Positions 8,905 to 16,804 of a stretch of DNA of 64,000 nt are shown here, in pieces. The stretch comes from JAAUUE01 sp943370025. GTDB taxonomy: Bacteria; Cyanobacteriota; Cyanobacteriia; Cyanobacteriales; JAAUUE01. The DNA lies in the NCBI GenBank assembly GCA_943370025.1, contig CALRPI020000006.1, forward strand, positions 38,833-102,832, written 5' to 3'. The position numbers and the translations under genes were made by a program. Positions within the stretch are counted from its first letter, which is position 1; every line of letters begins with the position of its first letter. Under the pieces are notes generated by a model. It did not search any database, was not told where the DNA came from, and was given only the letters and a program-made list of their open reading frames with translations.

Positions 8905-9065
8905 GAGTGGGCTGAGGGTCGTCGAAGCCCACTCTTAAACCCAATATTGATAGGACTTTCAATATTTGTGGCATGTCTCATTTGAACGCAAATTGCTGTA
9001 GGATAGCGCTTTGTTGGGGGGAGGGTTTAGGATTTGCGGCGGGGGTTTTGGGGTTGATGGAGACA

Positions 9066-9353
9066 AGATGAGGACTGAGGGTCGTCGAAGTCCGGCGGCG
9101 TGGGGCTGGTTACTTCGGCGACCCTCAGCATAAATTCGACGACCCTCAACCAGCCTGAGGAAACCCTGCACAACGTGAGAACGAAACTATTAAGGTTTTA
9201 GGGATTTTCATCGAATTCAAATTGCAAAAGATGAGGACTGAGCGAAGTCGAAGTCCGGCGGTGTGGGGCTGGTTACTTCGGCTACCCTCAGCATAAATTC
9301 GATGACCCTCAACCAGCCTGAGGAAACCCCGCACAACGTGAGAACGAAACCAT
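9066..9353. repeat. Two tandem copies of a REP-bearing repeat
   Basis: Copy 1 (9066-9226) and copy 2 (9229-9353) share AGATGAGGACTGA, GTCCGGCGG, GGGGCTGGTTACTTCGG, CAACCAGCCTGAGGAAACC and ACGTGAGAACGAAAC. Related copies lie at 24447-24580 and 41771-41921. Copies end in a stretch like GGGATTTTCATCGAATTCA. The 8905-9463 gap holds little else, apart from a further TGAGCGAAGTCGAAG core near 9420. Confidence 0.85.
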
Positions 9354-9463
9354 AGGAAATTGAGGTTTTTATTCTCTCATTTCTCGGAGCAACTGCTGGG
9401 TGAGGGGATGGGTGCTGCCCTGAGCGAAGTCGAAGGGGGAGAGGGTGTCGGCGCTGTCGTTGG

Positions 9464-12046
9464 CTAGAGCTTGTTGCAAATTACTTGGAGCCAACTCTGA
9501 GCAGCTTTAGTATTTGGATGATCGCTACCAAGAGTTTGTTCATAGATTCCCACAGCACGCTGGATCAAATTCATGGCTTCAGAAGAGCGCTGCATATTGT
9601 AATAAAGCACTGCTATGCAAAATAAACTACCAGCAGTATCGGGATGGTCAGCCCCCAGTTGGGTTTCTCTGATCTGGAGCGATCGCCCATACAAAGGTTC
9701 CGCCTCGCTGTAGCGTCCCATAGCATAGTAAAGTGCTGCCAAATTGTTGAGGTTTAGGGCTGTGAGGGGGTGGTCAGCTCCTAGCTGGGTTTCACTAATA
9801 TAGAGTGATCGCTCATAAAAAGGTTCCGCATCACTGTAGCGTCCTATGGCTCGGTAAAGCTCCGCCAAATTATTCAGACTTACAGCAGTGTCGGGATGGT
9901 CTACCCCTAGCTGGGTTTCCCTGATCTGGAGTGATCGTCTATACAAAGGTTCGGCTTCGCTGTAGCGTCCCATAGCGTAGTAAAGTGCCGCCAAATTGTT
10001 CAGGCTTTGGGCTGTGTCAGGATGATCAGCCCCTAGCTGGGTTTCCCTGATTTGGAGCGATCTCTTACACAAAAGTTCGGCATCGCTGTAGTGTCCCATA
10101 GCTCTGTATAGTTCCGCCAAATTGTTCAGGCTGGAGGCGGTGTCAGGATGATCAGCCCCCAGTTGGGTTTCCATGATCTGGAGCGATCGCCCAAACAAAG
10201 GTTCGGCATCACTGTAGCGTCCCTTAGCATAGTAAAGTGCCGCCAAATTGTTCAAGCTGGAGGCGGTGTCAGGATGGTCTACTCCTAGTTGGGTTTCCCT
10301 GATCTGGAGCGATCGCCCATGCAAAGGTTCGGCATCACTGTAACGCCCCATGGATTCGTAAAAATTCGCCAAATTGTTCAAAATTGTGGCGATGAGGGGT
10401 TGGTTAGCCCCTGACTGTGTTTCCCATATCTGAAGTGATCGCTGATATAAAGGTTCCACATCGCTGTAACGTCCCATAGCTCGGTAAAGATTCGCCAAAT
10501 TGTTCAGGCTGGTGGAGGTGTCGGGATGGTCTGCCCCTAGCTGGGCTTCCCTGATCTGGAGCGATCTCTTATACAAACATTCTGCATTGTTGTAGCGTCC
10601 CAGAGCTTCGTAAAGATGCGCTAAATTGTTCAGGCTAGTAGCAGTGTCGGGATGGCCAGCCCCTAGGATTTTCTCTACAGAGCTTAAACCTCTCTCATAA
10701 GGTTCTAGAGCTAGGGCATAGAGTCCTTGTCCTTTATAAAATCTGGCAATTCCTGTAAATGCCCATCCTAGATTAGAATCCTCGCCAGGGTTGGGGATAT
10801 CTGCGATCATTTCTCGACTAATAATTTCCATGTGGGGAATCGCTGGGGCAACTGCTTGAATCTGGGTTATGGTTGGGGTTTGGTTAATTGTTGTTGATAT
10901 CCCCAGAAAATAGGTGACAAAAGCGATGCGAAAGGTTTGGTTTGTGGTTGGGGTTTGGGCGAGCTTCCATTTCATGAATTCCCGCACCAAAGCATGTACC
11001 TCAAACCTTGTCCGCTCCTGATCCAGAGCCTTGAGGAGATAGAGATTATTCAGATGCTTCCGGGCTGCTCGGATATCCTGCTCCCCAAAACCTAGCTCCT
11101 TGGCAACATCCTCCACCAAATACCAAGCGATTGATTCCGGAGCAAACAGCCCCAACAGCATTGCCACCTGCGCTGTGGTTTCCCCCAACTCCTGCCAACT
11201 CAGTTCAAAAGCCGCAATCACTCCCCGCGTTGCCCCAATATCTTCTGCTTCCTGCAAATCCAGCGACTCATCGGCAATATGTAGTTGTTGCTGATACTCC
11301 GCCAATTGTAAATCCTCATCTAATTGCAAATATCTCCCCACCAACTCCACTGCCAAAGGCAGATAACCCAAATACTTACAAATCTCCTTCGCCACAGGCA
11401 ATTCCCGCTCCACCCGTGCCGCCCCCAGCAGATTTTTCAAGAGATGCAAAGCCTCATCCTCAGAAATCACCTCCAGCGCTATCTCTGCAAACTGCGAACT
11501 CAGCTTCCGCTTCCGAGTTGTCAACAATATCTGAAACCGAGGGTCTAGGGGTCTGGCTTGTTGGGGAATAGCCTTGATATCCGTCACATCATCCAAAATC
11601 ACCAATATCTTCCCCTCAACTGGCAACCAATTCCGCCAATACCACTCCGCTTGTTTTTCAAGGTTCTCAGCCTGCATCGACTCCGGCAAAGCAATATAAC
11701 GATTCGCCTCCTGCACGATCGCCTGCGCCAAACCCACCTCCCGCAAATTCAACCAATACTGCGCCACATATTCTCCCTTGTAGTGCTGGGCATACTGCAA
11801 CGCCAATTCCGTCTTCCCCACCCCGCCCAAACCTTCCACAGCACAGATAATTACTCCCTGCCCCGTGGTCAGCTTCCCACGGATTTTCTCCAGTTCCTTC
11901 CCGCGCCCCACAAAGTTCTGCGATCCCGATCGGACATTGCTAGGAACCGGGACATTTTGCCCCTGATTACCAGAGTTGACAATATTGGTGTAGGTGTTGC
12001 CTGTCCCGTCCTGCTTGAAATTTATCTGCTTATTGATGTGATCCAT
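9464..12046 (-). CDS. STAND/NLR-like NB-ARC NTPase with C-terminal TPRs and N-terminal signalling motif
   Basis: This is a predicted signalling ATPase of the prokaryotic NLR type. Residues 4-21 hold a Gln/Asn/Thr/Tyr-rich motif (INKQINFKQDGTGNTYTN) that also ends the neighbouring small protein at 12350-12733. FVGR starts the NB-ARC module, with P-loop GLGGVGKT (72-79), Walker B ILVILDDV, sensor-like LLTTR and the GLPL-like box YLGYLPLAVEL. A winged-helix region follows. From about residue 440 there are nine full kinesin-light-chain-type TPR units of 42 residues (consensus LGADHPDTA-SLNNLA-LY-AMGRYSDAEPLY-RSLQIRETQ) plus a partial one. There is no effector domain of its own, so it probably activates a partner in trans through the N-terminal motif. 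It lies in the order small protein, hicA/hicB remnants, this gene, all on the minus strand. Confidence 0.9.
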   Translation of the reverse strand: MDHINKQINFKQDGTGNTYTNIVNSGNQGQNVPVPSNVRSGSQNFVGRGKELEKIRGKLTTGQGVIICAVEGLGGVGKTELALQYAQHYKGEYVAQYWLNLREVGLAQAIVQEANRYIALPESMQAENLEKQAEWYWRNWLPVEGKILVILDDVTDIKAIPQQARPLDPRFQILLTTRKRKLSSQFAEIALEVISEDEALHLLKNLLGAARVERELPVAKEICKYLGYLPLAVELVGRYLQLDEDLQLAEYQQQLHIADESLDLQEAEDIGATRGVIAAFELSWQELGETTAQVAMLLGLFAPESIAWYLVEDVAKELGFGEQDIRAARKHLNNLYLLKALDQERTRFEVHALVREFMKWKLAQTPTTNQTFRIAFVTYFLGISTTINQTPTITQIQAVAPAIPHMEIISREMIADIPNPGEDSNLGWAFTGIARFYKGQGLYALALEPYERGLSSVEKILGAGHPDTATSLNNLAHLYEALGRYNNAECLYKRSLQIREAQLGADHPDTSTSLNNLANLYRAMGRYSDVEPLYQRSLQIWETQSGANQPLIATILNNLANFYESMGRYSDAEPLHGRSLQIRETQLGVDHPDTASSLNNLAALYYAKGRYSDAEPLFGRSLQIMETQLGADHPDTASSLNNLAELYRAMGHYSDAELLCKRSLQIRETQLGADHPDTAQSLNNLAALYYAMGRYSEAEPLYRRSLQIRETQLGVDHPDTAVSLNNLAELYRAIGRYSDAEPFYERSLYISETQLGADHPLTALNLNNLAALYYAMGRYSEAEPLYGRSLQIRETQLGADHPDTAGSLFCIAVLYYNMQRSSEAMNLIQRAVGIYEQTLGSDHPNTKAAQSWLQVICNKL
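9480..10690 (-). repeat. 126-bp tandem DNA repeats encoding the TPR array
   Basis: Nine full units plus a partial one repeat with 126-bp spacing, each containing a form of AAATTGTTCAGGCT and GATCTGGAGCGATCGCCCAT. Several units share long identical blocks, and many carry a HIP1 octamer at the same place. The similarity suggests recent duplication or gene conversion inside the sensor domain. A dispersed partial copy of the same unit is at 29283-29534. Confidence 0.85.
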
Positions 12047-12050
12047 ACTT

Positions 12051-12308
12051 TTATTGCAAAACCCCCAAAGCTAAATGGGTTAAATAAAATTCCTCGCCTT
12101 CCGAATCTCGCAGGGCATCTAGATAGGCATCAATGCCACGAGGCTGAGGAATAGATTCACTATCCCGGAGATGGAAAATGAGAGACGATCACATATTCTC
12201 CATCGTCTCTTCCATAGTTTCCCCCGTGGCAACACAACCCCATACATCAGGAGAATAGGCAGAAAAACCCGTTTCACTTTTTTCTAAAACAATCAAATAC
12301 TTATCCAT
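12051..12308 (-). pseudogene. hicB: HicB-like antitoxin with nonsense codon
   Basis: The 86-codon frame reads MDKYLIVLEKSETGFSAY, then PDVWGCVATGETMEETMENM, then a TGA at codon 40. It continues in the same frame as IFHLRDSESIPQPRGIDAYL to LALGVLQ and a stop. This is a HicB-family layout interrupted by one stop, probably CGA to TGA where relatives have an Arg after ENM. It begins 4 bp inside the hicA stub and ends 4 bp before the STAND gene. Confidence 0.75.
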
Positions 12309-12345
12309 CTACCTCTAGGATTTTGATAATTTCTCGTACTTTCAT
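12301..12345 (-). pseudogene. hicA: HicA toxin N-terminal stub
   Basis: ATG at 12345 opens MKVREIIKILEVDG and then TAA. This matches the start of HicA toxins (MKVREIIKILE-DGW), with everything after the first 14 residues missing. It overlaps the start of the hicB pseudogene, as in real hicAB operons. Confidence 0.6.
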
Positions 12346-12349
12346 AAAT

Positions 12350-12733
12350 TCAAAAATTACTGAAGGTATTTGTGTAAGTGCTGTTCGTGCCACCTTGGTT
12401 AAGGTTGATTTGTTTGCCAATAATATTGACTGTGCCACCAGCCTTCATTGCCTGAAACTTTTCTTGAAATACTGCATTTTTCTCACCCTCCGCCGCTGCC
12501 ACCACCTCAGCAAAAATTGGATCAGCAGGGATTTCTTCTAAAACCGCCGTGCCAATATCCAAAACCTCCGTATCCCCGGATTCTAATAACTTTGCCGTCT
12601 TTGGGGAATGCTGGCGAATTTTAGCGATCGCTTGCCCCACCTTCTCCATCATCCCCTCGCCAAACTTCTCCCCAGTCTTTTCCAGAGCCTTCGTGAAAAA
12701 TATTGTTGCGATTGCTGTGAAAATTGGTTCCAT
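12350..12733 (-). CDS. Small helical (Bell-like) candidate effector with C-terminal amyloid-type motif
   Basis: This is a 127-aa protein of no firmly recognised family. Residues 1-70 are predicted helical and amphipathic (MEPIFTAIATIFFTKALEKT, then GEKFGEGMMEKVGQAIAKIR). That pattern resembles the Bell-type membrane-active effector domains encoded beside bacterial NLR genes. Residues 71-98 form a linker. Residues 99-122 are a Gly/Asn/Gln/Thr motif, GGTVNIIGKQINLNQ followed by GGTNSTYTN. Its core matches the N-terminus of the STAND protein at 9464-12046 in 12 of 18 positions. The shared motif suggests templated assembly: the NTPase nucleates the motif and the helical domain attacks the membrane. 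That mechanism is inferred, not seen. Confidence 0.7.
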   Translation of the reverse strand: MEPIFTAIATIFFTKALEKTGEKFGEGMMEKVGQAIAKIRQHSPKTAKLLESGDTEVLDIGTAVLEEIPADPIFAEVVAAAEGEKNAVFQEKFQAMKAGGTVNIIGKQINLNQGGTNSTYTNTFSNF

Positions 12734-12789
12734 TAATTTGCTCCTATGATTTCAGTTATTTTAGTTTTACCAGAGCAGGCGATTAAAAC

Positions 12790-12841
12790 AGGCGATTGAA
12801 ATCGCGGCTACAAGAATGAAGTCCGCCGTCGCGGACTGGGG
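12790..12841. repeat. GGCGATTGAAATCGCGGCTACAAG-type dispersed repeat
   Basis: An intergenic copy of a short family carrying CGATTGAAATCGCGGCTAC and GTCCGCCGTCGCGGACT. Related copies are at 21067-21117 and, inverted, at 21325-21373. A partial copy is at 47030-47060. No coding role. Confidence 0.65.
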
Positions 12842-12855
12842 TAAATAGGCGATCG

Positions 12856-13764
12856 TTACACACTTTCCTTAATAGACTCCACATCATGAAAATAGGCATA
12901 ATCAATATAACGTTGTCCATCGCTGGTGTGATGAATAATATCCACAAACTGCTGATCCCAGAGAATTTCCTCCGCAGTATACATATGGCGAGCATGAACC
13001 ATCTGCGCCAAGGTTTCATCAATCCCACTGAGGGAAATAGTAATAATACTTTTGGTTACCAGCAAAGATTCCGCATTTTGCCCATAGAGCGGACTAGATT
13101 CATCAATGGGATGCATCACCATCCAAGTCGCTATAAAGCTAGGGCTTTGACTCCTGACCAACTTAAGATCATGAATTTTCAAGACAAACTTCCCCTCCGC
13201 CGTCACCTCCTCCCGGATCAGATGCACCCGCAATTGTGCCTCTAGGATATGGTTATGGCGCTGGTTAGCAGCCCGAAATATCAGCGTTGGTACACCCTCA
13301 TAGGCAGTAATCACCGCCACCCGACTAAACATCACCCTAGTGGTGGGGTGAGAAAACCGGGCAAAAGCCAACCCCGTCAACACTGCAATACTCACCAGAG
13401 AAACCAACGCCTCTAGGGTGACAAAAGCGTTGGCATAGCGGGTCTGGGGATACATGGCTCCGTAGCCGATCGAGGCAAAAGTCTGGACGCTAAAGAAAAA
13501 GGCATCTAAAAAAGAACCGGGATGGGCGTTGGCAATGCCATCGCCCCCCAACAGGTAGGCAAGGGCAAACAAAACATTAATCGTCAGGTAGAGAAGAGCG
13601 ATCGCCCCAACAAAACCCACCCAAGGAATTGCCAACAATAAATGATAGGGATCCCGCCAATAGGAATACCAAATTCCCTGCCCCGGTATAAAAAACCTGC
13701 CATTCTGGGCGCGAATCATCACCCGTGGTGCTTTCTGTCGTGGTTTACCTAGAAAAAACTTCAT
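12856..13764 (-). CDS. Inward-rectifier K+ channel (KirBac-type)
   Basis: This is a two-helix potassium channel subunit, expected to form a tetramer in the inner membrane. The slide-helix region contains YWRDPYHLLL. The first helix is near residues 45-73, the pore helix and filter read TFASIGYGAMYP (about 95-106), and the second helix is at 112-132. A C-terminal cytoplasmic beta-sandwich follows (TRVMFSRVAV onward, ending with IDYAYFHDV). The filter GYG is intact. The 302-aa length fits KirBac proteins. It stands alone, with a palindrome just upstream separating it from the next minus-strand gene. Confidence 0.92.
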   Translation of the reverse strand: MKFFLGKPRQKAPRVMIRAQNGRFFIPGQGIWYSYWRDPYHLLLAIPWVGFVGAIALLYLTINVLFALAYLLGGDGIANAHPGSFLDAFFFSVQTFASIGYGAMYPQTRYANAFVTLEALVSLVSIAVLTGLAFARFSHPTTRVMFSRVAVITAYEGVPTLIFRAANQRHNHILEAQLRVHLIREEVTAEGKFVLKIHDLKLVRSQSPSFIATWMVMHPIDESSPLYGQNAESLLVTKSIITISLSGIDETLAQMVHARHMYTAEEILWDQQFVDIIHHTSDGQRYIDYAYFHDVESIKESV

Positions 13765-13780
13765 GGATTTAATATGTTAC

Positions 13781-13817
13781 GTCAGAATATCCCCCGCAAC
13801 GCGGGGGATATTCTGAC
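13781..13817. terminator. Perfect 17-bp hairpin downstream of response-regulator gene
   Basis: GTCAGAATATCCCCCGC and its exact complement flank the loop AAC. It lies 5 bp beyond the stop of the phosphatase gene (minus strand) and just upstream of the Kir channel gene. No long T-run follows, so it may be a transcript-stabilising or REP-type hairpin instead of a classical terminator. Confidence 0.6.
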
Positions 13818-13821
13818 TTCT

Positions 13822-14955
13822 TTAAACAAAGTGAATCCCCAACAAAGATACATCATCTTCAAAATCATCTTCGGGGTTCATCTCCCCCACCCTGACTAAA
13901 ACTTGGTCTAGGTCGCTGCCCGTGGGAGTTGTGGTACTAGCTAATACTTGAGTAAAATTATCTAGCCCCCAAATCAACCCATCAGGCTGGAGCAACTCAT
14001 AGATGCCATCGCTAAAAACATACAACGTACTGCCCTGAGCCACAGTACATTGGCTTTGGCTATAAGTAGGATCCGGAAACATGCCGATCGGCAAACCCGG
14101 AGTTTTCAGCTTTTCCACCGGAGCATCTAGCTTGTGGGTAACTAAAATTCCCGGAGGATGTCCTGCACTGGCATAGGTGAGTTGCCTAGTACTTCTGTGA
14201 TAAACCCCGTACCAGATCGTAAAGTATTTATCATTGCGCTCGGTGATCTGAAATGCCTCGTTTAATCCGGCGAGGACTTCTTTGGGCTGACGATAATCCA
14301 CCGTAGACAGGGCGCGGGAGCGGAGCAGGTTCATGACGGAGATAGAAGGGAGAGCTGCCCTGAGTCCATGACCCGCCACATCCAGAAGATACATCGCCAG
14401 ATATTCCTCGTCTAGCCAGAAATAATCGAAGCTGTCTCCCCCCAATTGTCGGGAGGGAATAAACCGAACGTCGATCGCCACCGGTGGCTCGGTCAGTTTA
14501 TCCGGCAGGATCGATCGCACATACTCTGCTGCTTCGGCTAGCTCGGCTTCGAGGATCTGTTTTTGCTCTGTCAGGTCTTGATTCAGTTGGTGGAGACGTA
14601 AGCCAGCCCGAACTCTAGCTTTGAGTTCGTTCATCTCGATCGGCTTACACAAAAAGTCATCAGCTCCAGCATCTAGACCCTTAACCCGGTCTTCTACAGA
14701 GCCTAGAGAAGTGAGGAGAATAAAAAAAGTAGTAGATAGATCTGCATTGGTTTTAATTGCTCGACAGACCTCTAAGCCATTCATCCGAGGCATCACCCAA
14801 TCACAAATCACCATCGCCGGGCGGAGCTGCTGGGCATTAGCTAAACCAACTTCCCCATCACTAGCTACGGTTACATCATAACCTTGACTTTTTAAGGTTC
14901 GCTTCAGTAACAGTTGAATTGCCGGATCATCATCAATAATTAAAATTTGATTCAT
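13822..14955 (-). CDS. Response regulator with SpoIIE/RsbU-type PP2C phosphatase output
   Basis: An N-terminal receiver domain has the acidic pocket IIDDD, phosphoacceptor Asp52 in VICDWVMPRMNG, and conserved LLTS and CKP. A coiled-coil linker (LNQDLTEQKQILEAEL) leads to a PP2C-type serine phosphatase domain with SFDYFWLD, LLDVAGHGLRAAL, SAGHPPG and FSDGIYEL metal-site motifs. Such proteins control anti-sigma-factor antagonists. I start at ATG 14955 because the receiver begins MNQILIIDDD; the frame extends 31 codons further upstream without similarity. No partner kinase or antagonist gene is adjacent. Confidence 0.92.
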   Translation of the reverse strand: MNQILIIDDDPAIQLLLKRTLKSQGYDVTVASDGEVGLANAQQLRPAMVICDWVMPRMNGLEVCRAIKTNADLSTTFFILLTSLGSVEDRVKGLDAGADDFLCKPIEMNELKARVRAGLRLHQLNQDLTEQKQILEAELAEAAEYVRSILPDKLTEPPVAIDVRFIPSRQLGGDSFDYFWLDEEYLAMYLLDVAGHGLRAALPSISVMNLLRSRALSTVDYRQPKEVLAGLNEAFQITERNDKYFTIWYGVYHRSTRQLTYASAGHPPGILVTHKLDAPVEKLKTPGLPIGMFPDPTYSQSQCTVAQGSTLYVFSDGIYELLQPDGLIWGLDNFTQVLASTTTPTGSDLDQVLVRVGEMNPEDDFEDDVSLLGIHFV

Positions 14956-15097
14956 AGCAAAGGAGGTGGCAAGTCGTGCGCTTAGGAGGAAATAAACTTT
15001 ACTGACATTATTCTGGCATTTGATGTGAATATCCTGATATCCCATCAAAGATAACCATCATCGTAGTCGAAAAAGGGAACATTCTGCAAAATCAATA

Positions 15098-15538
15098 CTA
15101 GTCCTGAGTTCCAGCACCTAGCTGGTAGCCTAGGGCTTTTTTTTGCATGGTTTGAAAAATGTTGTAGAAACCATTGGCACGGGAAGGGGTCAGACTGACA
15201 TTCAGACCCATCTCTTGAATGAAATCTGGGGCGATCGCCATAATTTCCCCCGGAGTTAAACCATTTAAGCCTTGGATTAATAAGCCCACTAACCCCTTAA
15301 CCAACTGGGCATCGGCATCTCCTTGATACCAAACTTTGCCATCCTTTAAGTCGGCAGTCAAGAAGACCTGAGATACACAACCGGGGACTTTATTGCCACT
15401 GGTTTTTGCCTCTTCGGGCATCGGCTGGAGTTGATTGCCATACCAGATCAATTGTTCATAGCGCTGTTTAGAACTACCGGGGCGCTGAAACCGTTGAAGA
15501 ATTTTCGCAAGATTAGGAGGGAGGGCAACGGCTGTCAT
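15098..15538 (-). CDS. sufE: SufE-family Fe-S cluster assembly sulfur acceptor
   Basis: SufE accepts persulfide sulfur from the cysteine desulfurase SufS and stimulates it. The acceptor Cys54 sits in KVPGCVSQVF. The 146-aa protein spans the complete fold, ending with NGFYNIFQTMQKKAL. It is cytosolic and has no suf genes nearby, as is common in cyanobacteria where sufE is unlinked from sufBCDS. Confidence 0.93.
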   Translation of the reverse strand: MTAVALPPNLAKILQRFQRPGSSKQRYEQLIWYGNQLQPMPEEAKTSGNKVPGCVSQVFLTADLKDGKVWYQGDADAQLVKGLVGLLIQGLNGLTPGEIMAIAPDFIQEMGLNVSLTPSRANGFYNIFQTMQKKALGYQLGAGTQD

Positions 15539-15648
15539 AGAAGTTAGGGATAAACCTGTTAATACTAAATAATTTGGGGATTTTTAAGGGTTGAAGGAGA
15601 CGCACCCGCAGAGTGCTGCTCTGGCAACCCATTCAGGATTGCTATATC

Positions 15649-16605
15649 TTAACTATCTTGATACAAAGTCTGCAACCACTCCCATTCTTGAGCCAAACCA
15701 TCGCGCAGGGAAACTTGGGGGTTGTAGCCGAGAATCGATCGAGCCTTCGTCACATCCGCCGCCGTATGCCGGGCATCCCCCAGACTAAAATCTAGATAGT
15801 CCCGTTTAATGGGTTGGCCAATGATTTCCTCCATGGTCTTCAGGACATCCAACAGCACCACCCTACTACCACCCCCAATATTAAAAGTTTCTCCCACCGC
15901 AGCCGGGATTGTGGCAGCGGCGAGGTTGGCAACTACCGCATCACTAATAAAAGTGAAATCCCTAGTCTGTTTGCCATCCCCATAGATTGATACTCCTTGA
16001 TCCGTGAGAGCGGCTCTAAAAAATTTATGAAATGCCATATCTGGGCGCTGTCTGGGACCATAAACAGTAAAATAGCGCAGGACGGTGATGGGAACTTGGA
16101 AGTTTTGATGGTAGAGCCAGCAGAGGCGTTCGGCGGCTAGTTTCGTAATCCCGTAGGGAGAAACCGGCTGGGGACAGAGGGATTCTTGGGTAGGCAGGGT
16201 TTCGGCATTGCCATACACTGACGAAGTGGAGGCAAAAACTAATCTTTGCAGAGATTTGGCATTTTTGGCAGCTTCCAGCAAAATTTGGGTGGCATTAATA
16301 TTTTTTTCGGTGTAGTTGCGAAAGCCTAGCCCCCAGCTAGAGCGGACTCCAGCTTGGGCGGCTTGGTGGTAGATAAACTCCACTCCCTCTAGGAGTTCTG
16401 CCCAATTGAGGTTTTGAATCTCCCCAGCAACTAGCTTGAATTTGGGATGGGCGATCGCCGCCTGCAGATTTTGCTGCTTGAGGGCGATCGGATAGTAATC
16501 ATTAAATTCATCAATGCCAATGACGAGATCGCCCCGGTGTAGTAGCACTTCCACCAAGTGGGAACCAATAAACCCCGCCGCCCCGGTCACAATACTAACA
16601 GCCAT
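15649..16605 (-). CDS. NAD-dependent epimerase/dehydratase (nucleotide-sugar, UDP-glucuronate 4-epimerase-like)
   Basis: This extended short-chain dehydrogenase acts on nucleotide sugars. The Rossmann motif is GAAGFIG (residues 8-14), followed by IDEFNDYYP, the HQAAQAGVR segment typical of UDP-glucuronate/UDP-galactose 4-epimerases, the ASTSSVYG strand and the catalytic YGITK. YGPRQRPDMAF also matches that subgroup. Start ATG 16605 is chosen because the fold begins at MAVSIVTGAAG; 30 upstream codons look non-homologous. It probably supplies precursor sugars for polysaccharide. It is divergent from purD. Confidence 0.9.
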   Translation of the reverse strand: MAVSIVTGAAGFIGSHLVEVLLHRGDLVIGIDEFNDYYPIALKQQNLQAAIAHPKFKLVAGEIQNLNWAELLEGVEFIYHQAAQAGVRSSWGLGFRNYTEKNINATQILLEAAKNAKSLQRLVFASTSSVYGNAETLPTQESLCPQPVSPYGITKLAAERLCWLYHQNFQVPITVLRYFTVYGPRQRPDMAFHKFFRAALTDQGVSIYGDGKQTRDFTFISDAVVANLAAATIPAAVGETFNIGGGSRVVLLDVLKTMEEIIGQPIKRDYLDFSLGDARHTAADVTKARSILGYNPQVSLRDGLAQEWEWLQTLYQDS

Positions 16606-16804
16606 AAAATTATTTAAAATTAACCAGCCTACCTGAAATAGAAAGATGAAACTTGAACTCACGCTAATATAGCAGTCGCTTGTGGTTTGAAACAAACTCC
16701 ATAGCTACAATGACAACGGATAGCTTGTGAAAAGTTATCTATTTAACTAAAATTAACCTACGTCAAGTTCTATAGCATGTTGGTTAAACATAGGTCAAAC
16801 ATAA

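Noticed and set aside
8959..9334. Two short frames (MQGFLRLVEG, MRGFLRLVEG) on the minus strand, similar to each other
   Set aside because: They are translations of the duplicated REP-bearing repeat, not genes.
9480..10690. Regular repeats that might be read as a CRISPR array
   Set aside because: The 126-bp periodicity is coding (42-residue TPR units) with no unique spacers.
11558..12154. 198-codon plus-strand frame over the STAND gene start
   Set aside because: Antisense to the NB-ARC domain and the hicB remnant; composition typical of a shadow frame.
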